A stretch of 64,000 nt of DNA from Paeniglutamicibacter antarcticus (GTDB lineage Bacteria > Actinomycetota > Actinomycetes > Actinomycetales > Micrococcaceae), in NCBI RefSeq assembly GCF_900010755.1, contig NZ_CZJT01000150.1, positions 1-64,000 on the forward strand, given 5' to 3'. Below are positions 17,286 through 25,931 of this stretch, in pieces (the stretch's first letter is position 1; every line of letters begins with the position of its first letter). The notes under the pieces were generated by a model that saw nothing but the letters and a program-made list of their open reading frames with translations, was not told the origin of the DNA and made no database searches. A program made the position numbers and the translations under genes.

Positions 17286-18968
17286 GTGGCTCATATCGAC
17301 GTATCAGACATCCATTACTTCCTCTCCGACGGCACACAGCTGCTGGGCGGTGTCACCTTCAAGGTCACCTCGGGTTCCAAGACGGCATTGATCGGCCCCA
17401 ACGGTGCCGGCAAGACGACGCTCTTCAAGATTATTGCCGGGGACCTGAAGGCAGACGAGGGCGCCATCAGCCGCTCCGGCGGCATGGGAATCATGCGGCA
17501 GTTTGTTGGCCAGGTCCGTGACGAATCGACGGTCCGCGACCTGTTGGTCTCCACCGCCTCCGCTGACCTCGCCGCGGCGGCCAAGGCCGTGGATGAAACC
17601 GAAGCGCTCATGATGGAAACCGACGACGAAAAAATCCAGATGCGCTACGCCCAGGCAATCATCGACTGGGGAGACGCCGGCGGCTATGAGCTGGAAACCG
17701 CTTGGGACAAGGTCTGCATGGCTGCCTTGGGCATTCCCTTTGACCGCGCCCAGTACCGGCTTGCCTCGACACTCTCCGGTGGCGAACAGAAGCGGCTGGT
17801 TCTCGAGGCGCTCTTCGAGGGCCCCGACGAGTTGCTGCTGCTCGATGAGCCGGATAACTACCTTGATGTCCCGGGTAAGCGTTGGCTGGAAGCCACACTC
17901 AACGAATCTTCAAAGACGGTGCTGTTCATCAGCCACGACCGTGAATTGCTGAACAACGCTGCCACTCGCATCGTGACCCTCGAACCAGGGCTTTCCGGTG
18001 CCACCGCCTGGATCCATGGCGGCGCTTTCGGCTCCTACGTGGAAGCACGCAAGGAGCGCAACGAGCGCTTCGAGGAACTGCGCAAGCGTTGGGATGAGGA
18101 ACATGCCAAGCTCAAGGAGCTTGTGAACATGTACAAGAACAAGGCGGCCTTCCGTTCGGACATGGCCAACCGCTACCAAGCGGCACAGACGAGACTCGCG
18201 AAGTTCCTTGAACTTGGCCCTCCCCAGGCTATCCCGCTGGAACAGAACGTGAATATGCGACTGAAGGGCGGCCGCACCGCCAAGCGTGCGGTGGTTGCCG
18301 AGAAACTTGAGCTGACCGGCCTGATGAAGCCGTTCAGCAACGAGATCTGGTTCGGCGATCGCGTGGCAATCTTGGGTTCCAACGGCTCTGGCAAGTCGCA
18401 CTTCCTGCGCCTGCTGGCAGCCGGCGGCACCGATCCGGAACGTGAGCACCTTCCGGTGTCCGACTTCGAAATTGCACAGGTTCCGCACGAGGGCACGGTG
18501 AAACTCGGCGCCCGCATCCGCCCTGGTTTCTTTGCCCAAACCCATAGCCGCCCCGACCTGTTCGGGCGCAACCTGCTGGATATCTTGCACCGCGGAGACG
18601 AGCACCGCTCGGGTATGGCCCGGGAAGCTGCCTCCGGAGCCCTGGACAACTACGGATTGGCTGGGCAGGCCGAGCAAAAGTACGATTCACTTTCCGGTGG
18701 GCAGCAGGCGCGTTTCCAGATTCTGCTGTTGCAACTCTCCGGAGCCACGTTGCTGTTGCTCGACGAACCGACAGACAACCTTGATTTGCATTCGGGGGAG
18801 GCCCTGGAACGTGCAATTGACGCATTTGAGGGAACGGTTCTGGCGGTGACGCACGACCGTTGGTTTGCAAGGTCCTTTGACCGTTTCCTGGTCTTCGGGT
18901 CTAACGGCAAGGTCTACGAATCGGCAGAACCAGTCTGGGACGAAACGCGTGTAGAGCGGGCGCGCTAA
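17286..18968 (+). CDS. ABC-F family ATP-binding protein
   Basis: A soluble protein of 560 residues with two ABC ATPase domains and no membrane domain, as in ABC-F translation factors (EttA, Vga/Msr relatives). NBD1 has Walker A GPNGAGKTT (near residue 38), signature LSGGEQKR and LLLLDEPDNYLDVPG. NBD2 has GSNGSGKS (near 365), LSGGQQARFQ and LLLLDEPTDNLDL. The interdomain linker is long, charged and helical (KERNERFEELRKRWDEEHAK), as expected for the P-site tRNA interaction motif. It probably acts on the ribosome; resistance or stress specificity cannot be told from sequence alone. The start is a GTG. Confidence 0.9.
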   Translation: MAHIDVSDIHYFLSDGTQLLGGVTFKVTSGSKTALIGPNGAGKTTLFKIIAGDLKADEGAISRSGGMGIMRQFVGQVRDESTVRDLLVSTASADLAAAAKAVDETEALMMETDDEKIQMRYAQAIIDWGDAGGYELETAWDKVCMAALGIPFDRAQYRLASTLSGGEQKRLVLEALFEGPDELLLLDEPDNYLDVPGKRWLEATLNESSKTVLFISHDRELLNNAATRIVTLEPGLSGATAWIHGGAFGSYVEARKERNERFEELRKRWDEEHAKLKELVNMYKNKAAFRSDMANRYQAAQTRLAKFLELGPPQAIPLEQNVNMRLKGGRTAKRAVVAEKLELTGLMKPFSNEIWFGDRVAILGSNGSGKSHFLRLLAAGGTDPEREHLPVSDFEIAQVPHEGTVKLGARIRPGFFAQTHSRPDLFGRNLLDILHRGDEHRSGMAREAASGALDNYGLAGQAEQKYDSLSGGQQARFQILLLQLSGATLLLLDEPTDNLDLHSGEALERAIDAFEGTVLAVTHDRWFARSFDRFLVFGSNGKVYESAEPVWDETRVERAR

Positions 18969-19029
18969 GGCCGCGACTTCCTAGCCCGCGTTACCGCTGC
19001 CCAAGCACTTTGAATGAAAGCACAAAACA

Positions 19030-20109
19030 GTGAAATTGATTATCGACGCACGTTTCACCAAAACCACGCAACACGATGGCATCAGCCGATTCACTTCCTG
19101 CCTCATCGAGGAGGCCGCAAAACTCGCGGATGTCACCATGCTTATCAACGACAAGGATCAGCTTTCCTTGTTGCCGGATGTGCCTTACGTGTTGATCAAT
19201 TCGCCGCTCTCACCCATGGAACCATTCGTGGCCCGCACGGTGAACAAACTGAAGCCGGACGTGGTGTTCTCGCCGATGCAGACGATGGGCAGCCTGGGCA
19301 GAAAATACGGGCTGATCCTCACCCTGCATGATTTGATCTACTACGAATTCCCACAGGCGCCGGGATTCCTCCCGGCCCCCGTGCGCCTGGTCTGGTACCT
19401 GTTCCACCAGATGTATTGGCCGCAGCGCTTGTTGCTGAACCGCGCAGATGCCGTGGCAACCGTCAGCCAGACAACCAAGGGCCTGATGGCACGGCACTCA
19501 TTGACCCGCAGGCCGGTGGGAATCGTCTCGAATGCCCCGGCACCAGGAGCCGCGCCACGCGACAGCACCGTGGCGCCAGAACCCATGCTTTTGTACATGG
19601 GTTCATTCATGCCGTATAAAAACGTGGAGACACTCATCCGGGCCATGAAGTACCTTCCCGGATTCTCCTTGCACCTGTTGAGCAACATCGCCCCACAGCG
19701 GGAAACCGAACTCCGGGAACTCATCCCGGAAAACAGCACGGTGATTTTCCACCACGGTGTCAGCGATACCGAATACCAGGAACTACTCAAACGATCCACG
19801 GCTCTGATCTCACTGTCGAGGGCCGAAGGATACGGACTGCCGCTGGTTGAGGCCATGAGCGTTGGCACCCCGGTGGTGGCAACCGACATGCCAATTTTCA
19901 GGGAGGTTGGCGCGGACGCAATTTCCTACGTTGACCCACAAGACCCCCAGGATGTCGCACGCGCGGTGACGCATCTGGCTGTGCCCGAGACGTGGCATGC
20001 CGCATCGAGGTCAGGATTGGACAGGGCACGGGATTTTTCCTGGTCTGTTTCAGCGCAACAGCTGCTTGATCTGGCCAAATCGGTGATGAAAGAACGCAAA
20101 CAACAGTAA
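19030..20109 (+). CDS. glycosyltransferase, GT4-like (family 1)
   Basis: A 359-residue GT-B fold transferase. The C-terminal donor-binding half shows LLYMGSFMPYKNVETLIRA and the E-x7-E motif in SRAEGYGLPLVEAMSVGTPVV, typical of retaining GT4 enzymes using nucleotide-sugar donors. The N-terminus begins MKLIIDARFTKTTQHDGISR from a GTG start. Acceptor is unknown; cell-envelope glycan or lipid is likely given a second GT4 gene at 23.1 kb and a lipid synthase between. It follows the ABC-F gene by 61 bp in the same direction. Confidence 0.88.
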   Translation: MKLIIDARFTKTTQHDGISRFTSCLIEEAAKLADVTMLINDKDQLSLLPDVPYVLINSPLSPMEPFVARTVNKLKPDVVFSPMQTMGSLGRKYGLILTLHDLIYYEFPQAPGFLPAPVRLVWYLFHQMYWPQRLLLNRADAVATVSQTTKGLMARHSLTRRPVGIVSNAPAPGAAPRDSTVAPEPMLLYMGSFMPYKNVETLIRAMKYLPGFSLHLLSNIAPQRETELRELIPENSTVIFHHGVSDTEYQELLKRSTALISLSRAEGYGLPLVEAMSVGTPVVATDMPIFREVGADAISYVDPQDPQDVARAVTHLAVPETWHAASRSGLDRARDFSWSVSAQQLLDLAKSVMKERKQQ

Positions 20110-20233
20110 ATCAACCGTCCCCAGCAGGGGGTGCGTTGTGAAGGGCATGGAGCCCGGGCCGTGTTTGGAGCCTCGCTGGCATTGCCCGTTTTTCAAGCAA
20201 AGGGATGTGCTTGGGCGCCGGGAAAACCGCGAT

Positions 20234-20261
20234 TTGTGCATTCGGAGCGAACTCTGATAAT
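20234..20261 (+). promoter_or_regulatory. candidate promoter of tRNA-Asn copy 2
   Basis: TTGTGC (20234-20239), 16-bp spacer, GATAAT (20256-20261), 16 bp before the mature tRNA 5' end. Fits a housekeeping-sigma promoter. Confidence 0.55.
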
Positions 20262-20277
20262 CTTTTACCTGCTTCAT

Positions 20278-20350
20278 TCCTCCGTAGCTCAATTGGCAGA
20301 GCATTCGACTGTTAATCGAAGGGTTACTGGTTCAAGTCCAGTCGGAGGAG
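20278..20350 (+). tRNA. tRNA-Asn (GTT), copy 2
   Basis: A complete 73-nt cloverleaf identical to the copy at 15541, anticodon GTT at 20311-20313, discriminator G, no encoded CCA. Identity with the first copy extends 3 bp upstream and 1 bp downstream only; promoters and terminators differ, so the two genes sit in different local contexts. Confidence 0.97.
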
Positions 20351-20360
20351 CGCAAATGAG

Positions 20361-20394
20361 AATCCCCGTCCTCCTCGCGAGGACGGGGATTTCT
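20361..20394 (+). terminator. terminator of tRNA-Asn copy 2
   Basis: Perfect 13-bp stem (20361-20373 with 20379-20391), CTCGC loop, followed by TTCTTG. Confidence 0.75.
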
Positions 20395-20512
20395 TGTGTC
20401 TAGCCAATCTCATACCCTGGGTGTACCTCTTCAGGTTGAGGGGTTTGTGCTTGTCCGAGTGATAGTTTTGGTTTGAGCTGGCCAGGCCATGGCCACACGA
20501 AATGGAGACACC

Positions 20513-21397
20513 ATGTCTGGAACGGAACCGACGGGTACGCAGGAACCGTACGCGCCAACGCCACGAACGATCCGGGGCCAGGTGAGCGGGCTACGCCACT
20601 TGATTCCTAGCCAGCTCGCGGATGAGGCACGCATCGCGGCAAACGTCCTCAAATCCAAGGGCATCCACCTTGGTGTTGCCGCAGCTGCCGGCATCGTTGC
20701 CGTTGCCCTCTTGGGCTTCATGGTCATCGCCCTCGTAGTGGCCCTGATCATGGGTCTTGGAACCGTGATGGCCCCCTGGCTCGCGGCCCTTGTAGTCGCT
20801 GCGGGATTCTTGGTACTTGCCTTGGTGCTTGCCGGTTTTGCCGTATGGCGGGTCAAGAGCACCATGCCGCTGGTTCCGGATGAAGCGATCCGCGGGTTCC
20901 GCCACGACATCGGCGTCATCAAGGACGGCAGCGCCTTCGACACCTCAACACTGGATGAGCCGCTGGCGAAGACCAAGAAGGATTCCGAGCAGGAACAACC
21001 GGTAGCCGAAGAAAAGAAACCAAAGGCTCCGAAGCTCACTCACGATGAACTCATCATCCGCACCCGGGAGCGCCGCGAGCAGATCGCGTTGCACCGAGAC
21101 GGGCTTGGCCAGAAACTCGAAGTACCGCTGCAGATCAGCGAAAAAATATCCGACGCCACCCATGCTGCAGGCGACGGAATCAGCAAGGCAGCCACGCAGG
21201 TACGTCAATTTGCCGACACCGCCTCGGAGAAGCTGAACGAAGGCGTGGAAACCGCCACCGAGAAACTCATCGAATTCAGTGGCCTCGAAGGCGAAAACGC
21301 CAAGGAAGCCCTGCGTGAGCGCTGGCAGCCACTGGCCATCATGGCCGGCTCCATGACGATGTTCTTCGTCTTCCTGCGCAAGCTCTTGCGCAAGTAG
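20513..21397 (+). CDS. Holin-X family membrane protein with DUF3618-like C-terminal half
   Basis: A 294-residue protein. Residues about 20-125 carry two strong membrane hairpins (GVAAAAGIVAVALLGFMVIA and MAPWLAALVVAAGFLVLALV), in the layout of the actinobacterial putative phage holin family (Holin-X). After a charged Lys/Glu/Pro linker, residues from about 175 contain THDELIIRTRERREQIALHR, which resembles the DUF3618 repeat, then an amphipathic helix region (KAATQVRQFADTASEKLNEG) and a C-terminal membrane segment before a basic tail. These two families are normally separate neighbouring genes in actinobacteria; here they appear joined. Start at 20513 has GGAGA upstream. Probably a chromosomal envelope protein, not a phage lysis gene. 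Confidence 0.7.
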   Translation: MSGTEPTGTQEPYAPTPRTIRGQVSGLRHLIPSQLADEARIAANVLKSKGIHLGVAAAAGIVAVALLGFMVIALVVALIMGLGTVMAPWLAALVVAAGFLVLALVLAGFAVWRVKSTMPLVPDEAIRGFRHDIGVIKDGSAFDTSTLDEPLAKTKKDSEQEQPVAEEKKPKAPKLTHDELIIRTRERREQIALHRDGLGQKLEVPLQISEKISDATHAAGDGISKAATQVRQFADTASEKLNEGVETATEKLIEFSGLEGENAKEALRERWQPLAIMAGSMTMFFVFLRKLLRK

Positions 21398-21508
21398 ACC
21401 CTCAAACAATCGTCTCCTGCCCGACAGACATGGCAGGTGACACCCAAGGCAGTCAAGGATCAAGTGAATCTTGGTGGCGGTCAATGATCGGAACAGGAGG
21501 TTGAAAGC

Positions 21509-22129
21509 ATGCGCATTATCGGTGCGGGTACGCGGGATAATTTTGAATACCGGGAGCTGACCACCTTCTGGACGGTTCCAAATATCATTACCGTGCTCCG
21601 GTTCCTGCTCGTCCCGCTCTTTGTCTGGCAGACGGTCACTTTTCACTATGGGTGGGCAACCTTGACGCTGGTCATCCTTGGATCCAGCGACTGGATAGAC
21701 GGATATGCGGCACGCAGGCTGGACCAGATCTCAAGCGTCGGGAAATGGCTTGACCCCGTAGCCGACCGCCTGGCCTTGATAGTTATCGCAAGCACGTTTG
21801 TGGCAACACAGATCGCACCGCCATGGCTGGTCTTCTCCATCGTTATTCCCGATGTCATTCTGATCGCCAATACCTGGGTGCTCTTCAGGGGCAACCCGCA
21901 CCTGCCGGTCAGCAATATCGGCAAGATCCGGACGGCACTGCTGCTGGTTGGCACCCCGCTGCTCCTGCTCGGCAGCACCGACTGGGGATCTGGAACGCCG
22001 CTCGGCAGCATTTCCACCTGGGTGTTGGCGTTGGCTTGCGTGCTGCATGTCATTGCCGCATGTGGTTACTTCGTGCAAGGGCGTCGAAAAGCCAAGGCCC
22101 TCAAAGCGGGAACACCATGGTCTGGCTAG
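21509..22129 (+). CDS. CDP-alcohol phosphatidyltransferase family protein
   Basis: A 206-residue membrane enzyme that transfers a phosphatidyl group from CDP-diacylglycerol to an alcohol acceptor. The signature D-G-x2-A-R-x8-G-x3-D-x3-D is complete in SDWIDGYAARRLDQISSVGKWLDPVADR (read as two adjacent segments around residue 55-80), preceded by NIITVLRFLLVPLF. Phosphatidylglycerophosphate or cardiolipin synthase type is most likely; the acceptor cannot be fixed from sequence. It overlaps the next gene by 13 bp, so the pair is translationally linked. Confidence 0.88.
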   Translation: MRIIGAGTRDNFEYRELTTFWTVPNIITVLRFLLVPLFVWQTVTFHYGWATLTLVILGSSDWIDGYAARRLDQISSVGKWLDPVADRLALIVIASTFVATQIAPPWLVFSIVIPDVILIANTWVLFRGNPHLPVSNIGKIRTALLLVGTPLLLLGSTDWGSGTPLGSISTWVLALACVLHVIAACGYFVQGRRKAKALKAGTPWSG

Positions 22130-23028
22130 CCGTTACTGCGGCGGTAGCCGGTGCATTTTTCCTGGCTTTTGGAACCCAACGGCAATCCTCGGCGGTACGC
22201 GCAAATGCCGGTGGGCTAAATGTCACCGGCTTGGGCATGCTGCGCCTGTTCAAGACCCCCCGCTGGGTACTCGGGTTGGTCCTGTTGGGCATTGGCATGT
22301 CATTGAATGTTTATGCCCTAGCAAGCGCACCGTTGACGGTTGTGCAACCGATCGGTGCGATTGCCTTGGTCATCACCACCATCGTCAATGGCCGTGAACA
22401 CAACATCCGGATGAACCGGCCAACGATCCTTGCCATCACCGCGTGCATGGTTGGCAGCATCGGGTTCGTTATCTTGGCCATCCAAGTCAGTGCCGAAAGC
22501 CACGAGATCACCCCTCAGCAGGAAATGGTCACCCTGTTGCTGCTGGCAGTGGTGGTCATGGTTTTTGGCGGCTCGGTGATATTCCTGCCCCACAAGATCA
22601 ACGCGTTCTTCTACATTTTCGGTGCCGGTGTCCTCTTTGGATTCGTTGCCGTATTGGTGCGCACCATTTCTGTTTCCCTGCTACATTCCAACGGGCTGGG
22701 CCTGGCCAATGTTTCTTGGCTCGCCGTGGCCGCGGTGGCCGTGGCCGGGCTGCTGGGTTCCTACTTTGTGCAGAACGCCTATTCGAAAGGGCCTCCTGAT
22801 CTGGTGATTGCCGGCCTGACGGTTATTGATCCCATGGTCGGCATCGCCATCGGCATCGTCATCTTTGGTGAGCTTGATCCCAACGTTCGACCGGCCGTGG
22901 CGTTGAGCATGGTTGCAGCAGGGTGCATTGCTATCGTTGGGGTTGTCGCCTTGTCCAGGCATCACCCGGACGTGCTGGAGCGCAAAGCTGAAGCCAAGCG
23001 CAAATTGAAGCTTTTCGAAGGCAACTAA
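22117..23028 (+). CDS. DMT-superfamily membrane transporter, NIPA-like
   Basis: A 303-residue protein with nine or ten membrane segments in the drug/metabolite transporter layout: N-terminal MVWLAVTAAVAGAFFLAFGT, QPIGAIALVITTIVNGREHN and the C-terminal GLTVIDPMVGIAIGIVIFGE, which resemble the NIPA magnesium-transporter branch and actinobacterial DMT proteins. Substrate is not shown. The ATG at 22117 lies inside the 3' end of the phosphatidyltransferase gene (13-bp overlap), so the upstream in-frame codons are not used. Co-transcribed with that gene. Confidence 0.8.
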   Translation: MVWLAVTAAVAGAFFLAFGTQRQSSAVRANAGGLNVTGLGMLRLFKTPRWVLGLVLLGIGMSLNVYALASAPLTVVQPIGAIALVITTIVNGREHNIRMNRPTILAITACMVGSIGFVILAIQVSAESHEITPQQEMVTLLLLAVVVMVFGGSVIFLPHKINAFFYIFGAGVLFGFVAVLVRTISVSLLHSNGLGLANVSWLAVAAVAVAGLLGSYFVQNAYSKGPPDLVIAGLTVIDPMVGIAIGIVIFGELDPNVRPAVALSMVAAGCIAIVGVVALSRHHPDVLERKAEAKRKLKLFEGN

Positions 23029-23121
23029 GCCTTCACGTTGTTCTGCTAGATCCCTAGAGATGACACTGAAACGACTATCGCGGTCCACATTCATGACCGT
23101 GTCGAGGAGTGAAACACCCCT

Positions 23122-24333
23122 GTGACGGGCGAGAAACCTTTGAAAATCGTAATTGCAGCCGACACTTACCCGCCGGACGTCAACGGTGCCGCAGTGTTTT
23201 GCTTCCGGTTGGCGACTGCCATGACCGAACGTGGCCATGAAGTCCACATCATGGCCACCCGTGCCGAAAAAGGCCCAACAATCACCGAGGTGCGTCCGGA
23301 AGCCACCGTGCACCGCCTGCGTTCGCATTCAGTGCCGACGCATGAGTACTTCCGGATCTGCCTCCCGTGGGAAATCAACCCCGAGATCAAGGCCCTGTTG
23401 GAAGAGATCAAGCCGGACGTCGTCCACGCACAATGCCACTACATGATTGGCCAGGGTGCCCTTGCGGTTGCCGGCAAACGCGGCATCCGCATGATCGCCA
23501 CCAATCACTTCATGCCGGAGAACCTTGACCCGTTCCTGCCGTTCCCTCGTTGGTTCAAGCGGATCGTTGCCAAGAATTCATGGCGGGACATGGGAAAAAT
23601 CATGGGTAAGGCGAATGTCGTCACCACACCCACTCCGCTGGCCGCCCGGGCCATGCTCAAATATGCGCGCCTTGAGCAAGTGCTGCCATTGTCCAACGGC
23701 ATCGATTCAAGTCACTATGAGCTGGCTGAAGGCGAACAGATCAGCAAGAACCCTTATCCGACTATTCTTTTTGCCGGGCGTTTGGCCGTGGAAAAGAACG
23801 TCAATGAGCTGATTGAAGCCCTGGCACTCATGCAAACTGTGCCGAATGCACACCTTGAGGTCATTGGCGGCGGTGAACAACGCGTTCATTTGGAGAAGCT
23901 TGCCAAGGAAAAGGGCGTTGCCCCGCGTGTGCATTTCCTCGGACACGTCGATGACGCGGACTTGCGTGCTGCGTACCTGCGCTGCGATGTCTTCTGCCAG
24001 CCCGGCACCGCCGAACTACAGTCATTGGTGACCCTTGAAGCGCTCTCGGCCTCAAAACCTGTGGTCTTGGCCAATGCCTTGGCGCTTCCCCACCTGGTGG
24101 ATGTGGGAGTCAACGGTTACCTGTTTGAACCAGGGGACCGCATGGACTTGGCCAACAAGCTTGACGCAATCCTGGCGCTGAGCCCGGAGGAGCAGGACGC
24201 CATGGGTGCCGCAGGGCACGCCAAGGCAGGATTGCATAGCCATGTCAAAACCATGGACACGTTCGAAGCGCTCTACCGCGGTGCCTCGGCGGAGAGCTAC
24301 CTCGCGGTGAGAAGTGAGTCCGCGCCACGGTAG
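23122..24333 (+). CDS. glycosyltransferase, GT4-like
   Basis: A 403-residue GT-B transferase. The N-terminal domain opens with KIVIAADTYPPDVNGAAVF and contains KPDVVHAQCHYMIG and an NHFMPENLDPF segment seen in lipid-linked sugar transferases. The C-terminal domain has ILFAGRLAVEKNVNELIEAL and the E-x7-E-like stretch in AELQSLVTLEALSASKPVV. A GTG start is used. With the CDP-alcohol transferase and DMT transporter just upstream, a glycolipid or phosphoglycolipid step is plausible but unproven. Confidence 0.87.
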   Translation: MTGEKPLKIVIAADTYPPDVNGAAVFCFRLATAMTERGHEVHIMATRAEKGPTITEVRPEATVHRLRSHSVPTHEYFRICLPWEINPEIKALLEEIKPDVVHAQCHYMIGQGALAVAGKRGIRMIATNHFMPENLDPFLPFPRWFKRIVAKNSWRDMGKIMGKANVVTTPTPLAARAMLKYARLEQVLPLSNGIDSSHYELAEGEQISKNPYPTILFAGRLAVEKNVNELIEALALMQTVPNAHLEVIGGGEQRVHLEKLAKEKGVAPRVHFLGHVDDADLRAAYLRCDVFCQPGTAELQSLVTLEALSASKPVVLANALALPHLVDVGVNGYLFEPGDRMDLANKLDAILALSPEEQDAMGAAGHAKAGLHSHVKTMDTFEALYRGASAESYLAVRSESAPR

Positions 24334-24434
24334 GCGGGTCGATGTGAAAACATCGTTCACTTTCCACTAGGATGATTTTGGTTGATTTCGCTATTTCGTT
24401 TTGAACACGAAAACCCCGGAATCAAACGCTTCAC

Positions 24435-24508
24435 GGGGCGGTAGCTCAGTTGGTTAGAGCAGAGGACTCATAATCCTTTTGTCGTGGGTTCAAGCCCCAC
24501 CCGCCCTA
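24435..24508 (+). tRNA. tRNA with CAT anticodon (elongator Met, possibly Ile2)
   Basis: A 74-nt cloverleaf: acceptor GGGGCGG with CCGCCCT (one terminal G-T), D-arm GCTC...GAGC, anticodon loop CTCATAA, T-arm GTGGG-TTCAAGC-CCCAC, discriminator A. The lack of the initiator features (GGG/CCC anticodon stem, unpaired first position) excludes tRNA-fMet. CAU can be elongator Met or lysidine-modified Ile2; sequence alone leaves both open. CCA is not encoded. Confidence 0.85.
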
Positions 24509-24695
24509 CGAAACAACCCTGGCACGGATCGGATATCACCGGTACCGGCCGGGGTTCTTTCGCATCCGGGGGAAACCTCGAGCGGTAGCTGTCAGCTGCG
24601 GTGGCGCACCGGATGCCCCCTTGCCATGGGTTTAACTGCGCGATTGGAACTAACTTCGGGTCAATCAAGCCACAGGTGAGGAATAAAGAATTTCC

Positions 24696-25894
24696 ATGCA
24701 CAGCGTGATCTTCGTAGACCAGCACCCTTAAACACTCGGTGGCATGCAAACCTCGGTGCGCTTGCAACGCCGATTCCTTGAACTTGCAGGACACCAGGTC
24801 ACCATCGTTTCCCCTGCCTTCAGTGGGGATCATGCAGCGGATCCGGGAATCATTGAACTTCCCTCGATTCCGCTGGGCCGGGGCGAATACTCACTGTGCC
24901 GGCCCGGAAAGAAAAGCGACGGGATCCTTGCCCGCGCCATGGAAGTGCGCGGCCCAGCAGATGTTGTGCATATCCAAGCGGATTTCTGGCAAGCAGTCAT
25001 CGGATACAGGTTTGCCAAGTCGGCTAACCTGCCGGTGGTTCACACCATGCACAACCGGCTCGATGTCGGCATTGCCGCGACCCTGCCACTGCCGGGTCTC
25101 GTGCAGCGTGGATTCGGGCTCATGCAGAAGGCCTACCTGCACACGGGGGGACCGGTTCCCGCCGATGCCTGGACCTACACGGGTAAATTCACGGATCGGG
25201 CCCTCCGCGTCACGGCACCCTCAAGCCACTTCGCCCGACTGCTGTGTGAAAAAGGCGTTTTTCATATGTTGATGTGGTGCCAAACGACCTGGACGACGAG
25301 ATTGCCCGCGAGTTGCTCTCCAGACCCGCCCCTGAACCGAACCACCGGCCACGGCTTGTCTGGACCGGACGGTTCAGCGCCGAAAAGCGTTTGCTTCCAT
25401 TCCTTGATGCCTTGGCCGAAGCAAACCTCGACGTCGAGGTGCACGTCTTTGGCGACGGTGCCGAACGCGGCAAGGCAGAAGCCAAGGCCGGGGCCATGGA
25501 CAAGCCGACGGTCCATTTCCGTGGCAAGGTTCCGTACGCCCAGATGCTCGGGGAATTACGCAAGGCCGACGCCTTGATCCAGACATCCCAAGGCTTTGAA
25601 ACCCAGGGGATGGCCGTCTACGAGGCAGCCGCCTTGGGAACCGCGACGTTGCTCAGCGACCACAAGATCGCCGAAGACCTGCCAACTGGCATTTACTGGC
25701 AAACGGCCGACGATTCAGTCTCGGGGCTGGCGCGGGCGCTGAGCCAATGCGTCGAGAACATTCGTTCCGGCAGTGGTCCCGGAACCTCCGACTTTGATAC
25801 CGACTCCTTCTTGCAGAGCCGGCAGTGCGAGCTCATGCGCGAGGTATACGAAGCAACGATCTCCGAGTTCATGTCCTTGGCGCCGGCCAGCTGA
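24696..25894 (+). pseudogene. glycosyltransferase (GT4) broken by a nonsense codon and a frameshift
   Basis: The product would be an about 399-residue GT-B transferase. It starts MHSVIFVDQHP at 24696, then meets TAA at 24729-24731; a single T-to-C change gives CAA and the continuous TLGGMQTSVRLQRRFLE. This frame runs well to CEKGVF near 25262, then the good frame jumps by -1: downstream YVDVVPNDLDDEIARELL, RLVWTGRFSAEKRLLPFLDA and the E-x7-E-like FETQGMAVYEAAALGTATLL are all in the other frame. Loss of one T in the T5 run at 25258-25262 would explain it. Two independent lesions argue for a real pseudogene rather than one read error, although both could be assembly faults. Confidence 0.82.
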
Positions 25895-25931
25895 CCGTCG
25901 GTGCACGCCCGGCCCCCGATCCTGCGTCCGG

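Noticed and set aside
20513..21397. Holin-X annotation taken as evidence for a prophage.
   Set aside because: No other phage gene is nearby, and Holin-X proteins are widespread as chromosomal genes in actinobacteria.
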